Below the pieces are notes generated by a model, which made no database searches, was not told the origin of the DNA, and was given only the letters and a program-made list of their open reading frames with translations. The translations under genes were made by a program, and so were the position numbers. Source: Aedes albopictus (taxonomy: Eukaryota; Arthropoda; Insecta; Diptera; Culicidae). From it: 64,000 nucleotides of DNA. Positions within the stretch are counted from its first letter, which is position 1, and every line of letters begins with the position of its first letter. The DNA is taken from NCBI RefSeq assembly GCF_035046485.1, contig NC_085138.1, positions 360,037,238 to 360,101,237 of the forward strand. The letters run 5' to 3'. This document shows positions 10,369-22,186 of the stretch, piece by piece.

Positions 10369-13300
10369 GTAAGAATCCGTGTGGTAAAAGTGTATGCCAT
10401 GGTGTGTAGGTATATTTCCTAATGTTACGTTTTTATCACAGAACTACAGATCGTGAACTCACCGGGAACGAAAAGCGTCAATGGTAAATTGGTTCGGTTC
10501 TCTCAGTCACAGTTGGTAAGATTATCATTTTGTATTACTTAGGTATTAGTTCAAAACTGTTTTTGTTCAGCTCTAAAATTCACATGTTCTTATTATTGAT
10601 CATAAATTATTATACGAATAGAATCGCCTAAATGTGTCCTTAGAAAGAAGTTAAGCGACGAAATGATTATTTTTTATTGTCCAATTAAAGTCTCAACTAA
10701 AGACTTGAACAAATTGCACAGTAATTTGAACGTGAAACAAAATTTAGAACAGAAGTTACAAATCCCAATTCAGTAACTAAATTTAAAAAATGGGTAGTCT
10801 CAGCCTAAACTTCTACACACTATGCACTACACATAGTTCTTGTAACGTCTATCTTTGAATGAGCGCAAAAATAGCACATACTTTCAACTACAGGGACAAT
10901 AAAGAATAAATTAACACATTCGGCAAAAAAATCATCCAAACTGATCTGTCTACCAACAAATTACAGATTGGTTGTGAATCACTGGAGAAAATCAGTCAGG
11001 GTAGTCCTTCGTCATATGAAAAGTAGCAATTAATTAATGATATACCGTAAACCGGGGTATCATTGATCAGAGAGGTAACATTGATCGGCTTGACGGATCT
11101 CATGAAATGTTCAAACAAACATTTTTCATTGAATCATTTTCTGCTCAAGGACAGTATTTCGTCATCTCATATTGTTAAGCTACTAAACAACATCAAGTTC
11201 ATAAAAATTGAGTTTCATAATCATATAAAGAAATCGTTTTTCCCAAACTGTATTTCGTTACGCAATGAGACACATTCTCAAACATTTATGTTTGGCATGG
11301 ATACTAGATACAATGTTGAGTTAGGAATCATTGTATTAACTCAATATAATATCACAGAGTTGGATTTCATAGACGAAACTTTTATGAAAGTGTTATTTTT
11401 CAATAAAATATACGATTTATTAAAAGTTGGCATTCATTTTCTTAGGCCATTGCCTACCTTAAGGCGTTATTCACAGTTTAGAGAATTTTAATCCTAAAAT
11501 AAATCAAAAAATACATAACTTGGTAAGAATTTGGACAACATATTCGAAATCAGGGCCCCTGAGTTTAGTATGCAAGGGTATTTTCAACACAAACGAACAT
11601 TGATCACTGACATGATCAATGTTACCCCAAATCAACAAGATCAAACTTGATACTTTTTCAAAAAGCCTAGCACATACCCAGAGGGCCAGTACTTGTTTTA
11701 AAAATATAATATATGCGATATTTGCTTAAGCAAGAGAAATAATCAAGAAAAATCGAAAATTTTGATCAATGTTACCCCGGATTATGGTACCAACTTACCT
11801 TTGCCAATGACCAGAGGTCTCCAGTTAGCTTAGTTGTAAGGCTATTGATCGCCAATCCGGAGACAGCGGGTTCAATTCCCGCTCCGGTCAGGAAAATTGT
11901 CTCGACTCCCTGGGCATAATGTATCATTGTACTTGCCACACAATGTACTACAAATTCATGCAATGGCAGGCAAAGAAAGCCCTTCAATTAATAGCTGTGA
12001 AATTGCTCTAAGAACACTAAGTTGAAGCGAGGCAGGCCAAGTCCCAGTGAGGGCGTAGAGTCATAAAGAAGAATAAGAAGGACAGCATCAGCTGTGCTTC
12101 TCCGTGGAGCAGCCTATGATGGTAGTCAACCATGATCAGCTTTGTCAACGGGTGTCCAGCACTATCGGATGCTTTCTGCTGAACGACATTGGAGCATGGC
12201 GAAGTCTTCCGTCAACATGTATTAGTCCATCACGCAGACACGGATCCTTCATTGCAATGAACTAGGTTTCACTTATCCCTTCGCCGCTTCCACTGGGAAA
12301 CACTGCGATTGCGCCAGCTTCACTAATGCGATTAGGGCTTCTTCATGTTCTTTCGCGATCCAATTCAGCAATGACCATTGGCGTAGCTAGCTTTTTCTTT
12401 TTTCTCACTTACTCACCTAATCAAACACGAAAAAGAGAAGGATGAAAGAGGGGGCACAGGCCTTCTCTTGCATCCCGCTCTTGCTGGTATTTGTTTAGGT
12501 GAGTGAGTGAGAAAAAAGAAAAAGCTAGCTACGCCAATGGCAATGACGAATAGTGGGTGAAGATTTCACTGGGCGGTAGTATCTGCAACGCTAGCGATTT
12601 TTCCTCCAACGTTACTGAATCATACTGTTGTTCTGGACTGCTACTCATCTTTAGCCAAGAACTCGGGTCTTTTGGAGCCACGTCGGTCTATTCCACAAGA
12701 CTTGAACATTCGGCAAGCTGCAGCGGTGTTACACTTCGCTAGATATTACGTCTGCCGGGTTCTCGACACCAGACACGTGGTTCCGAACGCCTTCTCCGTT
12801 TCGTCCCAAGAGTACTTCCTTTTCCAAAGTTCTTGCAGAAGCATCTTCATCTGCACGATCACTGGCCCTACAAGACCATACGGATCGAATAAACGTGCAG
12901 AATCAGACAGTATTACACGCTGTGTGACTGGAAGCTTCCGGCTCCAGCGTGGTGTTTTGAACCATTACAAGTATGTCGCTGACTCCCAGGCTAAGCCGAG
13001 GCTCTTTACTGTAGCTCACGCGTCAATATTCAACAGCTCTCGCTCGCCACGCAGATGACGTGGAATGCTGTTCAGGATCGCTGGCTGATTGGAATGTCAC
13101 TTTCGGAGGTTGAAACCAGAAGAACCAAGCAACGACAGGACATCCTTGCACAGCTGTATTCCTTCATTCACAGACTTCGCTCCAGTTACCATGTCGTCAA
13201 CGTAGAAATCTTTCTTGATGACTTTGCGGATGCATTCGTCTTCTCTCTCTTTTCTGCGCACTTTTACAAGCTCCGTGTTGCTAGATACGGTGCGGCAGAA

Positions 13301-16300
13301 GTACCATAGGTTACGGTTGTTAGCTGGTACGTTCGGAGTGACTCATTTATAGGTATCTGTAAGTAATACTAAGTATGTAAGTAATCCTATCAAACGACTT
13401 TGTTGTACACAAAATTTTTCTATGTGATCGGGATCCTGAGATGTATGAGATATTAAATTTGCATGCTCACTAGCGCCGCCTACAGTCATAGCAAAATCAT
13501 GGGTCACCCACAATTATGGGTCAATTCCATTTGTATAACATGATGAACAGACTGACTAATAATTGTGTGGAGTTTTGATTCAAACGGCCCATCATCTGTT
13601 AGTACTTAACCTACACAACAACTTTCTCGAACGCGCTCTCTTTCTATGTGATAGTGTCCTGTGATATATGATATACAAATTTTACATGCTCACTAGCACC
13701 ACCTAGTGAAAGAAGTTGGTAGCATGAATATTTTAAAACATCAGAATCAGGAGATATAGAGAATTAAATTTGGGGTCCAAATGAACTCCAGGTATACAGA
13801 ATCGCCCGGTTCTCACTCTGACATGAAATAAAAATTGAAATATAAATTCAACTTTTTTGTTGAAATAATAGATCTAGGTCTAGCTTGAAGTTGCAATACC
13901 TGGTGGGTGCAATATGGTCAATATGGTATACCAAACCTGTTTGCCATTATTCCAAAGTTGCCTGGGGTCTAAATGGATCCCAGCTTACCATTAGAGGGTT
14001 AAGCTCTTGAGACATGTGCGCCTGAAGTTCTGATGCACGCACTGTTGAAGCAGGATTCGGATTTCAAAACGTTTGTCCTTAACCAGACTGAAAAATTACA
14101 AGATCAACATTTGTTATGGTAGATTTTACGGCGTATCGCAACGTTCTATAGTGATCTACCCACGTTGCGAGACAACGTGAATGTTTCTGAGTTATCCGAC
14201 GAAAAATCGAATTTTAGAGCTGAATAAAACGAAGATAGTATTTCATGTCATATTTTTGCTACCTCGAATCCATACTTAATGTTGTTCCACAAAACAGGGT
14301 CAGCTAAAACTAATTGCGGCTCCTGGACAACTAGGGGGGACGCCCATTGTCGGTAAAAACCTAACCGCCATGCTAGCGCCTTCTTCTTCAATGTCCACAT
14401 CGACGTCTGCAGTGACAGCGCAAATGCCATCGACGTCGTTCATGAGCTCAAACTCAATGACCAGCAGCAATTCGACGCCGGTCCTGTCGACCTCGTCGTA
14501 TGTGTCCCAGCCACAGTCATCGACTATGGCAGCCACATCTTCCTCCTCCCACAGTAACTCAAAAGGATCTCACCTACCACACCAAAATCAGCACCAGCAA
14601 CACCACCTGCAGCAACCACAGTACAACTACGGCAAGAAAGCCGCCGCAGCAGCCGCCACGGCCACTGCCACCAGTCAGATTCACACGCCGGCCTCGCGCC
14701 GGAGAAAGACCGACAAAATTGGCCGCGGTCTGCGGCACTTCTCCATGAAGGTCTGCGAAAAGGTGAAGGAGAAGGGAAAAACCACGTACAACGAGGTGGC
14801 CGACGAACTGGTCGCCGAGGAAACCCAAAGCCACGCGGGAGTCGATCCGGCCTCGTACGATCAGAAGAACATCCGCCGGCGGGTGTACGACGCCCTGAAC
14901 GTCCTGATGGCCATGAACATCATCTCCAAGGAGAAGAAGGAAATCCGCTGGCACGGATTGCCGACCAGTAGCGTCCAGGAGTGCGACGATCTGGAAAAGG
15001 AAAACGAAAAGGCCCGGGAACGGATCGAGACGAAGCAGCAGCAGCTGCGCGACCTGATTCTGCAGCACGTGGCGTTCAAGTCGCTGGTCGCCCGGAATCA
15101 GGCAAACGAAGACCGAGGCCTGGTGCCGAACCCGAGCTCTGCCATCCAGTTGCCATTCATCATTGTAAATACGGATAAGAAGACTTACATCAACTGTAGT
15201 ATTTCGAACGATAAGTGAGTATTGATGGTTGCTTTTTTTGAAGAACTGTAATGAATGACGCCTTGTTTCCGCAGATCCGAGTATTCGTTCAAGTTCGATA
15301 ACGCATTCGAGATCCACGACGATCTGGAGATGTTGAAGCGGATGGGACTATTGCTAGGTAATATCTGTAACTGGTGGAGCTCCTCCATGATTGGAATGAT
15401 ATTGATTTCAAATTGTGTACTTTTTTTTTTCTCTGACACCAAACAGGTCTTGACAAAGGAAAGTGCACGGTTGAAGACATCTCCAAAATCAAGACCATGG
15501 TTCCAAAATCTTTGGAAAAGATCATCGAAGGTAGGTGCCCTATAAAACTGGGAATTTTTATTTACAGAGTCTCGAAAATCAGTACGAAACAAAGGCTCTT
15601 TTGCATCGACATGCTAGGCTGCGATCGTTGTGTACAAAACTGCAACCAAACTTTCATCGATTCTATAACATTCCCCAGAAAACCATTCCCCAGAAAACCA
15701 ATCCCCAGAATTCCATTCCCCAGAATGTATCATTCCCCAGAAAACCATTTCCCAGAAACCCATTCCCCAGAATGTACCATTTCCCAGAAATCCATTCCCC
15801 AGAATGTACCATTCCCCGGAATTCCATTCCCCAGAATGTACCATTCCCCAGAAAAAAAATAAAACTATTGCTTTAATTCTGAATGGTTTATATTAATAGC
15901 TAAAAATCAAATATTTATTCGTAAAAAAATCACCGGAAGAAACATCCTGCCAAAAATTCTTATTTGACAAGAAAGACTTCGGAAATAAGCATGATTTGCC
16001 TTTACAATTTAGGCTATTGGTATAATTATTGGCATCGCAACTGCTTACTTTTTCAACATACATTTTTCCTTCTTTTCTGCATAGGCTGTTCTTTCGAATT
16101 GTACTTTTCAGTAAATTATCGGCATCAGAACTTTTTACATTTTCTACGTAGTTTTTTCCTTCTTTTCTGCATAGGCTATTCTTTCAAGTTACACTATTCA
16201 GGTCATTATCGGCACCACAAGCACAGGTGTTTAGAAATTTAGAAAAAATATGAAATAAATATAACAGCAATTTTAACACCGGTGGAGGCTGTAATGCCCA

Positions 16301-18638
16301 TAATTTCCCGAAAAGTGCAATTCGAAAGAACAGCCTATGCAAAAAAGAAGGGAGAATCAATGTTCAATGTTTCCTTCTTTGCTGCATAGGCTGTTCTTTC
16401 GAATTGCACTTTTCAGGAAATTATCGGCATCACAACTGCTTACTTTTTCAACATAGATTTTCCCTTCTTTTCTACATAGGCTGTTCTTTCGAGTTACAAT
16501 GTTTAGGCTAGTTACAATCGGCACCACAAGCACAGGTGTTCAGAAATTTGAAAAAAAATAATTAATAATAAATCCTCCTCTTCTTGGCGTAACGTCCTCA
16601 CTGGGACAAAGCCTGCTTCTCAGCTTAGTGTTCAATGAGCACTTCCACAGTTTTTAACTGAGAGCTTCCTCTGCCAATGACCATTTTGCATGTGTATATC
16701 GTGTGGCAGGCACGAAGATACTCTATGCCCAAGGAAGTCAAGGAAATTTCCTTTTACGAAAAGATCCTGGACCGACCGGGAATCGAACCCGTCACCCTCA
16801 GCATGGTCATGCTGAATACCCGTGCGTTTACCGCCTCGGCTATATGGGCCCTTAATAATAAATATAACAGCAATTTAACACCGGTGGTTGTAATAATGCC
16901 CATAATTTCCTGAAAAGAGAAATTCGAAAGAACAGCCTATATAGAAAAGAAGGGAGAATCTATGTTGAAAATGTAAGCAGTTATAATTTAAAATTTTTTA
17001 CTAATTGCCTTAATTTTAAGAAGAATATTGTTTAAAAAGAAGGAACATTGTTGGGTTTTTGAATGCCAAAAGGAAAACAATGATACTTTTTCCCTTCTGT
17101 TGGCATTCAAACTGCTTATATGTTCAATTTTTCTATTCCATTCCATAGTATTGGAATAATGATGAAAGCCCTTCTCATACCGCATGAATGAAGAGCCTTT
17201 GAAGCGAATAATTAGGAACAACCATTGGGATGGATCCCTCCAACCGTTTGCAAAGAAAAACGTGGTCAGTTGAGTCTTAAGTATCTTGTACACTGAACAA
17301 CATCAGAAGAATATGCGTTTCCTCTGTAAATTTTGCACATCACTTTTAAAACGTTATTCATCGTAAAACAAGTGCTGCACAATTTTCACAAATCTGTCAA
17401 AAACAAAACATTTTATAGCAACGCAACTAACAGTTTGTGAACTTTCAAGATAGGTTTAAAGATCAACATGCAACTGTGTACAATGGTAATTCAAACGTTT
17501 ACTATTGTAGAATATTTTTATGGATATGTATGTATGTATACATTTTTACCTTAATTTGTTTCATATACCGTACAAGAAATAGATATTTGCTCGTAATAAC
17601 ACTATAATGTTAAAATCCTTGCCTTTAATACTTATGACACACATGTGATACAAGAATCACTGTACAATTGCGCTTGAAATGAGTTGGAATTTTCTTGACA
17701 CTGCGTACCGTTGTACAGGAATAATACTCGTATCACATGTCTGTCCGGGGTATAACATATCATTATGATCAACATTTTACTGTTAGTGTATCGAATTAAA
17801 CTTTTTAGCAGAGTATATTAAGCTTTTCTGGGGAATGGATTTCTGGGGAATGGTGCATTCTGGGGAATGGATTTCTGGGGAACGGATTTCTGGGAAATGG
17901 TACATTCTGGGGAATGGTACATTCTGGGAAATGGTTTTCTGGGGAATGGAATTCTGGGGATTGGTATTCTGGGGAATGGTTTTCTGGGGAATGTTATAGA
18001 ATCCTTTCATCATATCGTTTTTATTTGAAGAAGTTATTACTCATGAAAATGTTTGAAATATGCAGTTGTTATGTTATGGTTGACAGTTACCTAACAGCAC
18101 TAAGTCTCTACCCACAATTTCATGTACTTCGTCTTAAACAAGTTTATTGACAAACCTATCCTCGCTGTCTTTGCAAGAAGAGCAAAGGTTTTCTCTAACT
18201 GTCTTTCGCTTGATGCCGGTGAGATCAATATTTGCATTGTGCATATGTGCGACCGTGTAAAGAAAGTGCCATTCCTCTCCACACCAGGCCTCCTAAATCG
18301 ATCAATCGAGCGCAACGTTGAACACGCTTACGCTTCTAGAATAAAACCGAGGCATATACTTATAGGACTAAATTATTCAAAACATCATCGCATTGATTCG
18401 AAACACGCACTAACATTCCTCCCACTGTATCACTATCTTTACATCCCCATCATCAGTGTACGGTCTCGGCATGGAGAACGAAACCGAAGACTGGGAAATG
18501 GGTTCCACCTACACGGGTGGCGGCCCGGATTGTGACGACAGCGTCCAGGATGCTGCCGATTTGCTGTCCAGCTATCAGGACAACACCAGCGAACTCAACG
18601 ACGATGATTTGATATCCGAAGATGGACAGGACGGTTAG
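10320..18638 (+). CDS. Dp: Transcription factor Dp (E2F dimerisation partner), spliced
   Basis: Joined coding exons 10320-10368, 10442-10515, 14298-15214, 15275-15357, 15447-15530 and 18457-18638 give 462 aa in one frame across GT-AG introns. Dp pairs with E2F to bind promoters of cell-cycle genes in the nucleus. Residues about 66-175 are Ser/Thr/Gln/Ala-rich and probably disordered. The winged-helix DNA-binding domain is at about 183-263 and contains [13 protein letters not shown] and the DP-signature [21 protein letters not shown] coiled-coil/dimerisation segment follows at about 265-310, then the LPFIIVNT and SISNDK-SEYSF-FDN blocks (326-380). The acidic tail ends EDGQDG. The start is uncertain: the first recognised exon is open upstream of this Met, so a further 5' exon could add residues. 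Introns 2 and 5 are packed with transposons. Confidence 0.93.
10442..10515 (+). CDS. Dp: Dp coding exon 2
   Basis: It lies between the acceptor TTATCACAG and donor GTAAGA and encodes [19 protein letters not shown]. The segment is Dp-like N-terminal sequence. The frame is continuous with exons 1 and 3. Confidence 0.8.
10516..11044. other. Start of Dp intron 2, nothing recognised
   Basis: This AT-rich intronic stretch contains no recognised exon, repeat terminus or RNA gene. Confidence 0.5.
11045..11787. mobile_element. TA-flanked MITE with GGGGTAACATTGATCA ends
   Basis: Ends are CCGTAAACCGGGGTATCATT and the inverse of CCATAATCCGGGGTAACATT, each bordered by TA (11043-11044, 11788-11789). Further GATCAATGTTACCCC words recur inside near 11624. 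TA duplication suggests a mariner-superfamily relative. An open frame of 142 codons (11063-11491) has no recognisable domain. Confidence 0.8.
11809..12085 (+). mobile_element. tRNA-headed SINE
   Basis: The tRNA-like head at 11809-11889 has A box TAGCTTAGTTG (about 11826) and B box GGTTCAATTCC (about 11869) and ends GCTCCGGTC, pairing with its GACCAGAG start. A tRNA-unrelated body of about 190 bp follows, with a tail of AAGAAGAATAAGAAG. It sits directly after the MITE in Dp intron 2. Confidence 0.8.
12086..13350 (-). pseudogene. BEL/Pao retrotransposon Pol fragment
   Basis: Minus-strand translation gives [20 protein letters not shown], then [20 protein letters not shown] and [14 protein letters not shown]. 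These are the diagnostic YVDDMLTG-type catalytic region and flanks of BEL/Pao reverse transcriptase. RNase H/integrase-linker-like residues ([17 protein letters not shown]) follow at lower coordinates. Several stops interrupt it, and a MITE is inserted at 12376-12539. LTRs are not visible. Confidence 0.8.
12376..12539. mobile_element. 164 bp MITE with 8 bp duplication GCAATGAC
   Basis: It starts CATTGGCGTAGCTAGCTTTT and ends with the complement. GCAATGAC stands directly outside both ends (12368-12375, 12540-12547). An 8 bp duplication and small size fit a hAT-type non-autonomous element. It is younger than the BEL fragment it interrupts. Confidence 0.88.
13351..14297. repeat. End of Dp intron 2 with a diverged duplicated unit
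   Basis: Two related segments at about 13400-13480 and 13620-13700 share TTTCTATGTGAT, ATGCTCACTAGC and a CGCC/ACCACCTA phrase. No element ends, exons or RNA genes were recognised, so this is old repeat debris before the exon 3 acceptor at 14297. Confidence 0.4.
14298..15214 (+). CDS. Dp: Dp coding exon 3 (DNA-binding domain)
   Basis: The acceptor ACAAAACAG precedes [14 protein letters not shown]. The exon carries the low-complexity region, the whole DNA-binding domain with [15 protein letters not shown], and the [11 protein letters not shown] block, and ends within SISNDK before GTGAGT. A 247-codon antisense frame here is a shadow of biased codon use. Confidence 0.95.
15275..15357 (+). CDS. 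Dp: Dp coding exon 4
   Basis: It encodes [20 protein letters not shown] with KRMGLLLG. This block, just after the LPFIIVNT region, is strongly conserved among Dp proteins. The acceptor TTCCGCAG and donor GTAATA are in phase. Confidence 0.95.
15447..15530 (+). CDS. Dp: Dp coding exon 5
   Basis: It encodes [20 protein letters not shown] and SLEKIIE, resembling the VEDL-K-MVPK block of Dp proteins. The acceptor is ACCAAACAG and the donor GTAGGT. Confidence 0.93.
15659..18003. mobile_element. 2.3 kb foldback-like element with iterated TTCCCCAGAA ends
   Basis: The left end starts GATTCTATAACATTCCCCAG and the right end is its complement, with CTTTCATC duplicated exactly outside both (15651-15658, 18004-18011). 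Each end region, about 200 bp, is made of degenerate 15 bp units (TTCCCCAGAAAACCA type), like the iterated arms of Drosophila foldback elements. The interior has at least five copies, in both orientations, of a unit holding TGCATAGGCTGTTCTTTCGA. A SINE (16574-16851) is inserted inside. No transposase is seen. Confidence 0.9.
16574..16851 (-). mobile_element. tRNA-headed SINE (Feilai-like) inside the foldback element
   Basis: On the minus strand the head has A box TAGCCGAGGCGGTAAACG and B box GGGTTCGATTCCCGG, followed by a body ending TTGGCGTAACGTCCTC and a short TC-rich tail. TTAATAATAAAT is duplicated at 16562-16573 and 16852-16863. A close copy lies at 36147-36431. The family name is from memory of mosquito SINEs; the tRNA head and duplication are seen directly. 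Confidence 0.88.
18457..18638 (+). CDS. Dp: Dp terminal coding exon
   Basis: The acceptor CATCATCAG leads in phase into [19 protein letters not shown] and an Asp/Glu-rich tail ending SEDGQDG and TAG. Acidic tails are usual in Dp proteins. The preceding intron is 2.9 kb, most of it the foldback-like element. Confidence 0.88.
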
Positions 18639-19700
18639 AGTAAGCGTTGTCTGGTGGACTTCGCGCCAAATTGCCATTGCTATGGAATCCTTTCCGGTAA
18701 GTATTCGACAATGGCAGTAGTTAAGATGTTCGTGAACGCCCGCACATGCATGCACCTTCCCGGTGTTGAAGCTCATACAAAGTGGAGAAGGATTTCGTTT
18801 TTTTTTATTTCATTGATTGCTTACTATTTTTATCTCTTGTTTGATTCAGTTAAGGTAGATAGAAAGCTGGGCTACTTTTTTATGCCATGAACTCATATAA
18901 TCCCCGGGAAGGATAAGTGCAATGCAATACTAGGAAGTGAGTAGGGAACAGCGTTTCCTATGGATGTCCTATGAGAGAAACGTAGCAAGGAGTATAGCAT
19001 GGTTCCAAGAGTGCAGGGGTTAGTAGTAAGACGCGCAACTAAGAAAAAACATACCAACAAAAATGGAGAGCCGAAATAGCACGCTTTCCATTTCATCAAT
19101 TACAAACAGAAAATATTACTCCTAAGAAAAAGTGCAACATGAAAACTTGAAATCGTTATCGTTAGAAAATACCTATTACAGCCTAAATAATGCTCTTCAA
19201 TTTTGAGGGCACGGTGGAATGAGCAAAAGCAACTAAGAAAGATTGCGAATGATTGTTTCTATGGTAAGAAAAACCAATAAATGCTTGATTTACATATGGG
19301 AAGAGCGAAGAAGATGATTTGATTGGTTTGGCCTGAATGAAGGAAAGAGTCGGATAAACCCCCTAGTTAATTATCTAATGCACCGAAGAGTACAGAAGAA
19401 CAGTTTACATTTGACTTGCTTACTAATTATTCAACACCTACTAAAAACAGGTAAAATACAGTTTCAGTGCAGAACAAATGTTAGCAACATGATCCTTAAA
19501 TGGACAAGAGAGTACCCCCCATTTGGCATAGCGATCGTAAGAAAGCAAATGGTATTCGCGCCAAATGATCATTATTCCAAAATGGAGAACTCCCTCTGGG
19601 ACACGTACCTATACATCCGGACCGAAACAGAGACACCCTTTGTGCTCTACTGATAGATACATCCCATTTAGATACCAGAAAACATCTCAGGCTTTTATTT
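18639..19700 (+). other. Probable Dp 3' untranslated region
   Basis: No exon or transposon end is recognised after the Dp stop. AATAAA near 19275 could be a poly-A signal. Short open frames show no conserved domain. Confidence 0.4.
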
Positions 19701-20149
19701 CTTTCTACAATCGATTAATCAAAAGTAGTTTCTTTGCATGAATAACAAGCCGTAGTATTTAGAAGATCAAGTATCATAGTAGTAATCACCATTGAACAGA
19801 TGTTAATTATAACCAGCCGTGTCATATTTTTGCATACATTTTTGTTTTACAGAAAATGTTTCCATTTTCTGTTGTAGCTAACAAAATATATTAACAATAA
19901 AAAGACATTTTCCCTTCGTTTAAAGAGGTAACGCTTTTCGATCTCATCAGCAATCGCCCATAATTGTAATACGCGCCAATCAGTTTTCTTTTCGCCATTA
20001 AAGAATGACGTAGAAGAAAAAACAAGTGCATCTTTGTTAATCAACTTATTGTACATACCAGGTAAAAAAAAAATGTAATCTTACTCTCCACGATCTGTAA
20101 GTCTCTTATCGAACGCAAAAGAACACACAATAGAGGAATTCCAAGGAGT

Positions 20150-20690
20150 CATGTCAGTCGATCCTGAGCGACCATTTCAAAAATATCTGAAACTTTGCAC
20201 AGTTTTTCAATTTCATCTAAATCGCCATTTTTCGATATCAAACCTTCATATTCACTCACGACTAACTTTTCAAAAGGGTGTATGCGAAAATAGTTCAAAA
20301 ATATTCTAATAGCTGTACAGCAAAAACGGATTGTTCGATTGTTATGAATTTTTCAGCAAAGTTAGATAACTAAATGATGATTCCTTAGAAAATATACACT
20401 GTAAAAAATTTCTTTTTTTACTCTAAAAAAATATGATCTTTGTCACAAAAACTCAAATATCTCAAAACCCTATCTTTTTACCAACGTCATTTTTTTAGGG
20501 ATAATGGCCCATTATATCAGCTATCTACCGTAAAATTTTGGTGATGGTAAACTGATAAACAAAAAAGTTATGACATTTCAAACATTTCACAATTTTTACA
20601 TTTAGTAACAAAAAAATTTTTTTTTCTGTGTAAATTATTTCGAGAATTATATTTTGATGCTGATTTTATTGTAAAGGCTACCGCCTGAAT
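20150..20690 (-). mobile_element. AT-rich repeat, inverted copy of 22503-23005
   Basis: About 500 bp match the complement of 22503-23005, including AACTTTGCACAGTTTTTCA, AAAGGGTGTATG and CAAATATCTCAAAACCCTA. The pair may be long terminal inverted repeats of a 2.85 kb non-autonomous element, or two separate insertions. Confidence 0.6.
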
Positions 20691-21233
20691 TAAACAAGTT
20701 GTTTTCATGATATTTTTGTTTGATAATTCATAATTACTATAGTAGGGTATTGGTTCCCTTATTAAGCATGTGGCTTCCATTTTCATCCTACGAAAAACAA
20801 AGGAATGAAACACTGTTTGTTTTGTTTCTTATTTTTGTATTTTTTGTTAGAAGTGAGCACGCATGAAAACAAAAAGAACGGAATCAATCGGTGCCGTAAT
20901 CGCTTGTTTTTGAATAGGATGAAATTGGGAGCGTGAGATTACTGATGGAACACAAACCCTATCTATTTCAGACTTAGACGCGACCAGTGTTGTGATCAAA
21001 AATATTGAGAGTGTCATACTTTTTATTGTACCTGACTGGTGAAAAAATCCCTTGATAGTGTTGAAAAGCTGTTGATCATAAGAAAAATGGAATTAATCTT
21101 ATTTTTAGGACGAAAGCTGCATATTAAAAGTTTTATATATACGCGTTGATCTGCAAAAAAAATACCTCTTAGAGAACAGATTATATGATCGGAACAATGC
21201 GAGTAACTTCAACAACAACAAATGCATGAGAGG
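20691..21233. other. AT-rich DNA, nothing recognised
   Basis: No exon, RNA gene or element end is seen between the AT-rich repeat and the 244 bp MITE. Confidence 0.4.
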
Positions 21234-21240
21234 TACATAC

Positions 21241-21484
21241 CACAGACAAACAGACGAAACGCCTAGAACAATTTTCGTGAAAATCCATCGCCCAGTTCAC
21301 ACTACCACCACCTGGTGGAAATGATGTTTCACGAAACACTGCGTTGTGCAATATCGTCATCAGAAGGCGCTAGTGTGAAACGATGGGCACTCTTCTGGTT
21401 ATGAAAGCCACAACCAAGATTCAAAATGATCGTTAAAGGCGTGGTCAATGAAAATTTCGTCAGTGTTACGTTTGTTTGTCTGTA
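21241..21484. mobile_element. 244 bp MITE with 7 bp duplication TACATAC
   Basis: It starts CACAGACAAACAGACGAAAC and ends GTTTGTTTGTCTGTA. TACATAC is repeated at 21234-21240 and 21485-21491. A related copy at 59656-59908 also shows a 7 bp duplication. The interior has a CTACCACCACCTGGTGG palindromic phrase. It is non-coding. Confidence 0.85.
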
Positions 21485-22186
21485 TACATACCATGACAAT
21501 GCTCACGAAAAAGCAAAAAAATACTACCGCTATGGATATTAAAAATTGTATAGTAATTTTTTTCTTCAGCCAAGCAAACAACACCAAACTAGTCAGTTAA
21601 AACTAATAAGTGATTTTGTTTATTATAATCTAACGAACAACATGAACAGTCGCTTTCTCAAAGGTCTTCAACTCAACGCTCTCTTGTAGACCGTTTGATG
21701 AAAAAAAAATGTTCAAAAGAGTTACGAAATCTCACCGAAAGCACCATAGATAAACTGAAAGAGACTGGCACGTCCTGCCGTCTATACTTTGACAAATGAG
21801 CCATCTGTATATCATCGGTAAAGCAGGGCGCAGGAAGTTCGAAAACGACAACAACTGAGAAATTGCCAGAAGTGCTAAGTGCAGAGAGTCATGCCACCGT
21901 ACCATCAGCGACATCTGTTTAAACAATTTAATCACGCCCCTTTTCAAAAATGCTTTGAAATATACTTCAACATCTATACCCATTTCAATATGTTTAACGT
22001 TGCAAAACACGCTTTCAACATTCATCTTGAAAGAGAGGGAAAACACTTGTTCTCAAATGTAACAGCAAACTAATGAATAAACGACTAATGCACGGAGGGC
22101 GTGATAAAATCGGAACATTACTGTACATATAATATACATAATACATAATAAAAACAGCTTGTTTTACTCACGCAAGGCCATTAACA

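Noticed and set aside
11063..11491. 142-codon frame in Dp intron 2
   Set aside because: It lies inside a TA-flanked MITE and begins within its terminal repeat. No transposase motif is visible, so it was not called a gene.
11809..11889. Genuine tRNA gene
   Set aside because: The tRNA-like fold is followed by a tRNA-unrelated body and repetitive tail, so it is a SINE head. The same reasoning applies at 16780-16851, 23780-23835, 29177-29245, 33512-33585, 36360-36431 and 37635-37717.
14574..15317. 247-codon minus-strand frame across the Dp DNA-binding exon
   Set aside because: It lies wholly opposite conserved Dp coding, has no recognisable domain, and is expected from the GC-biased third positions of the real gene.
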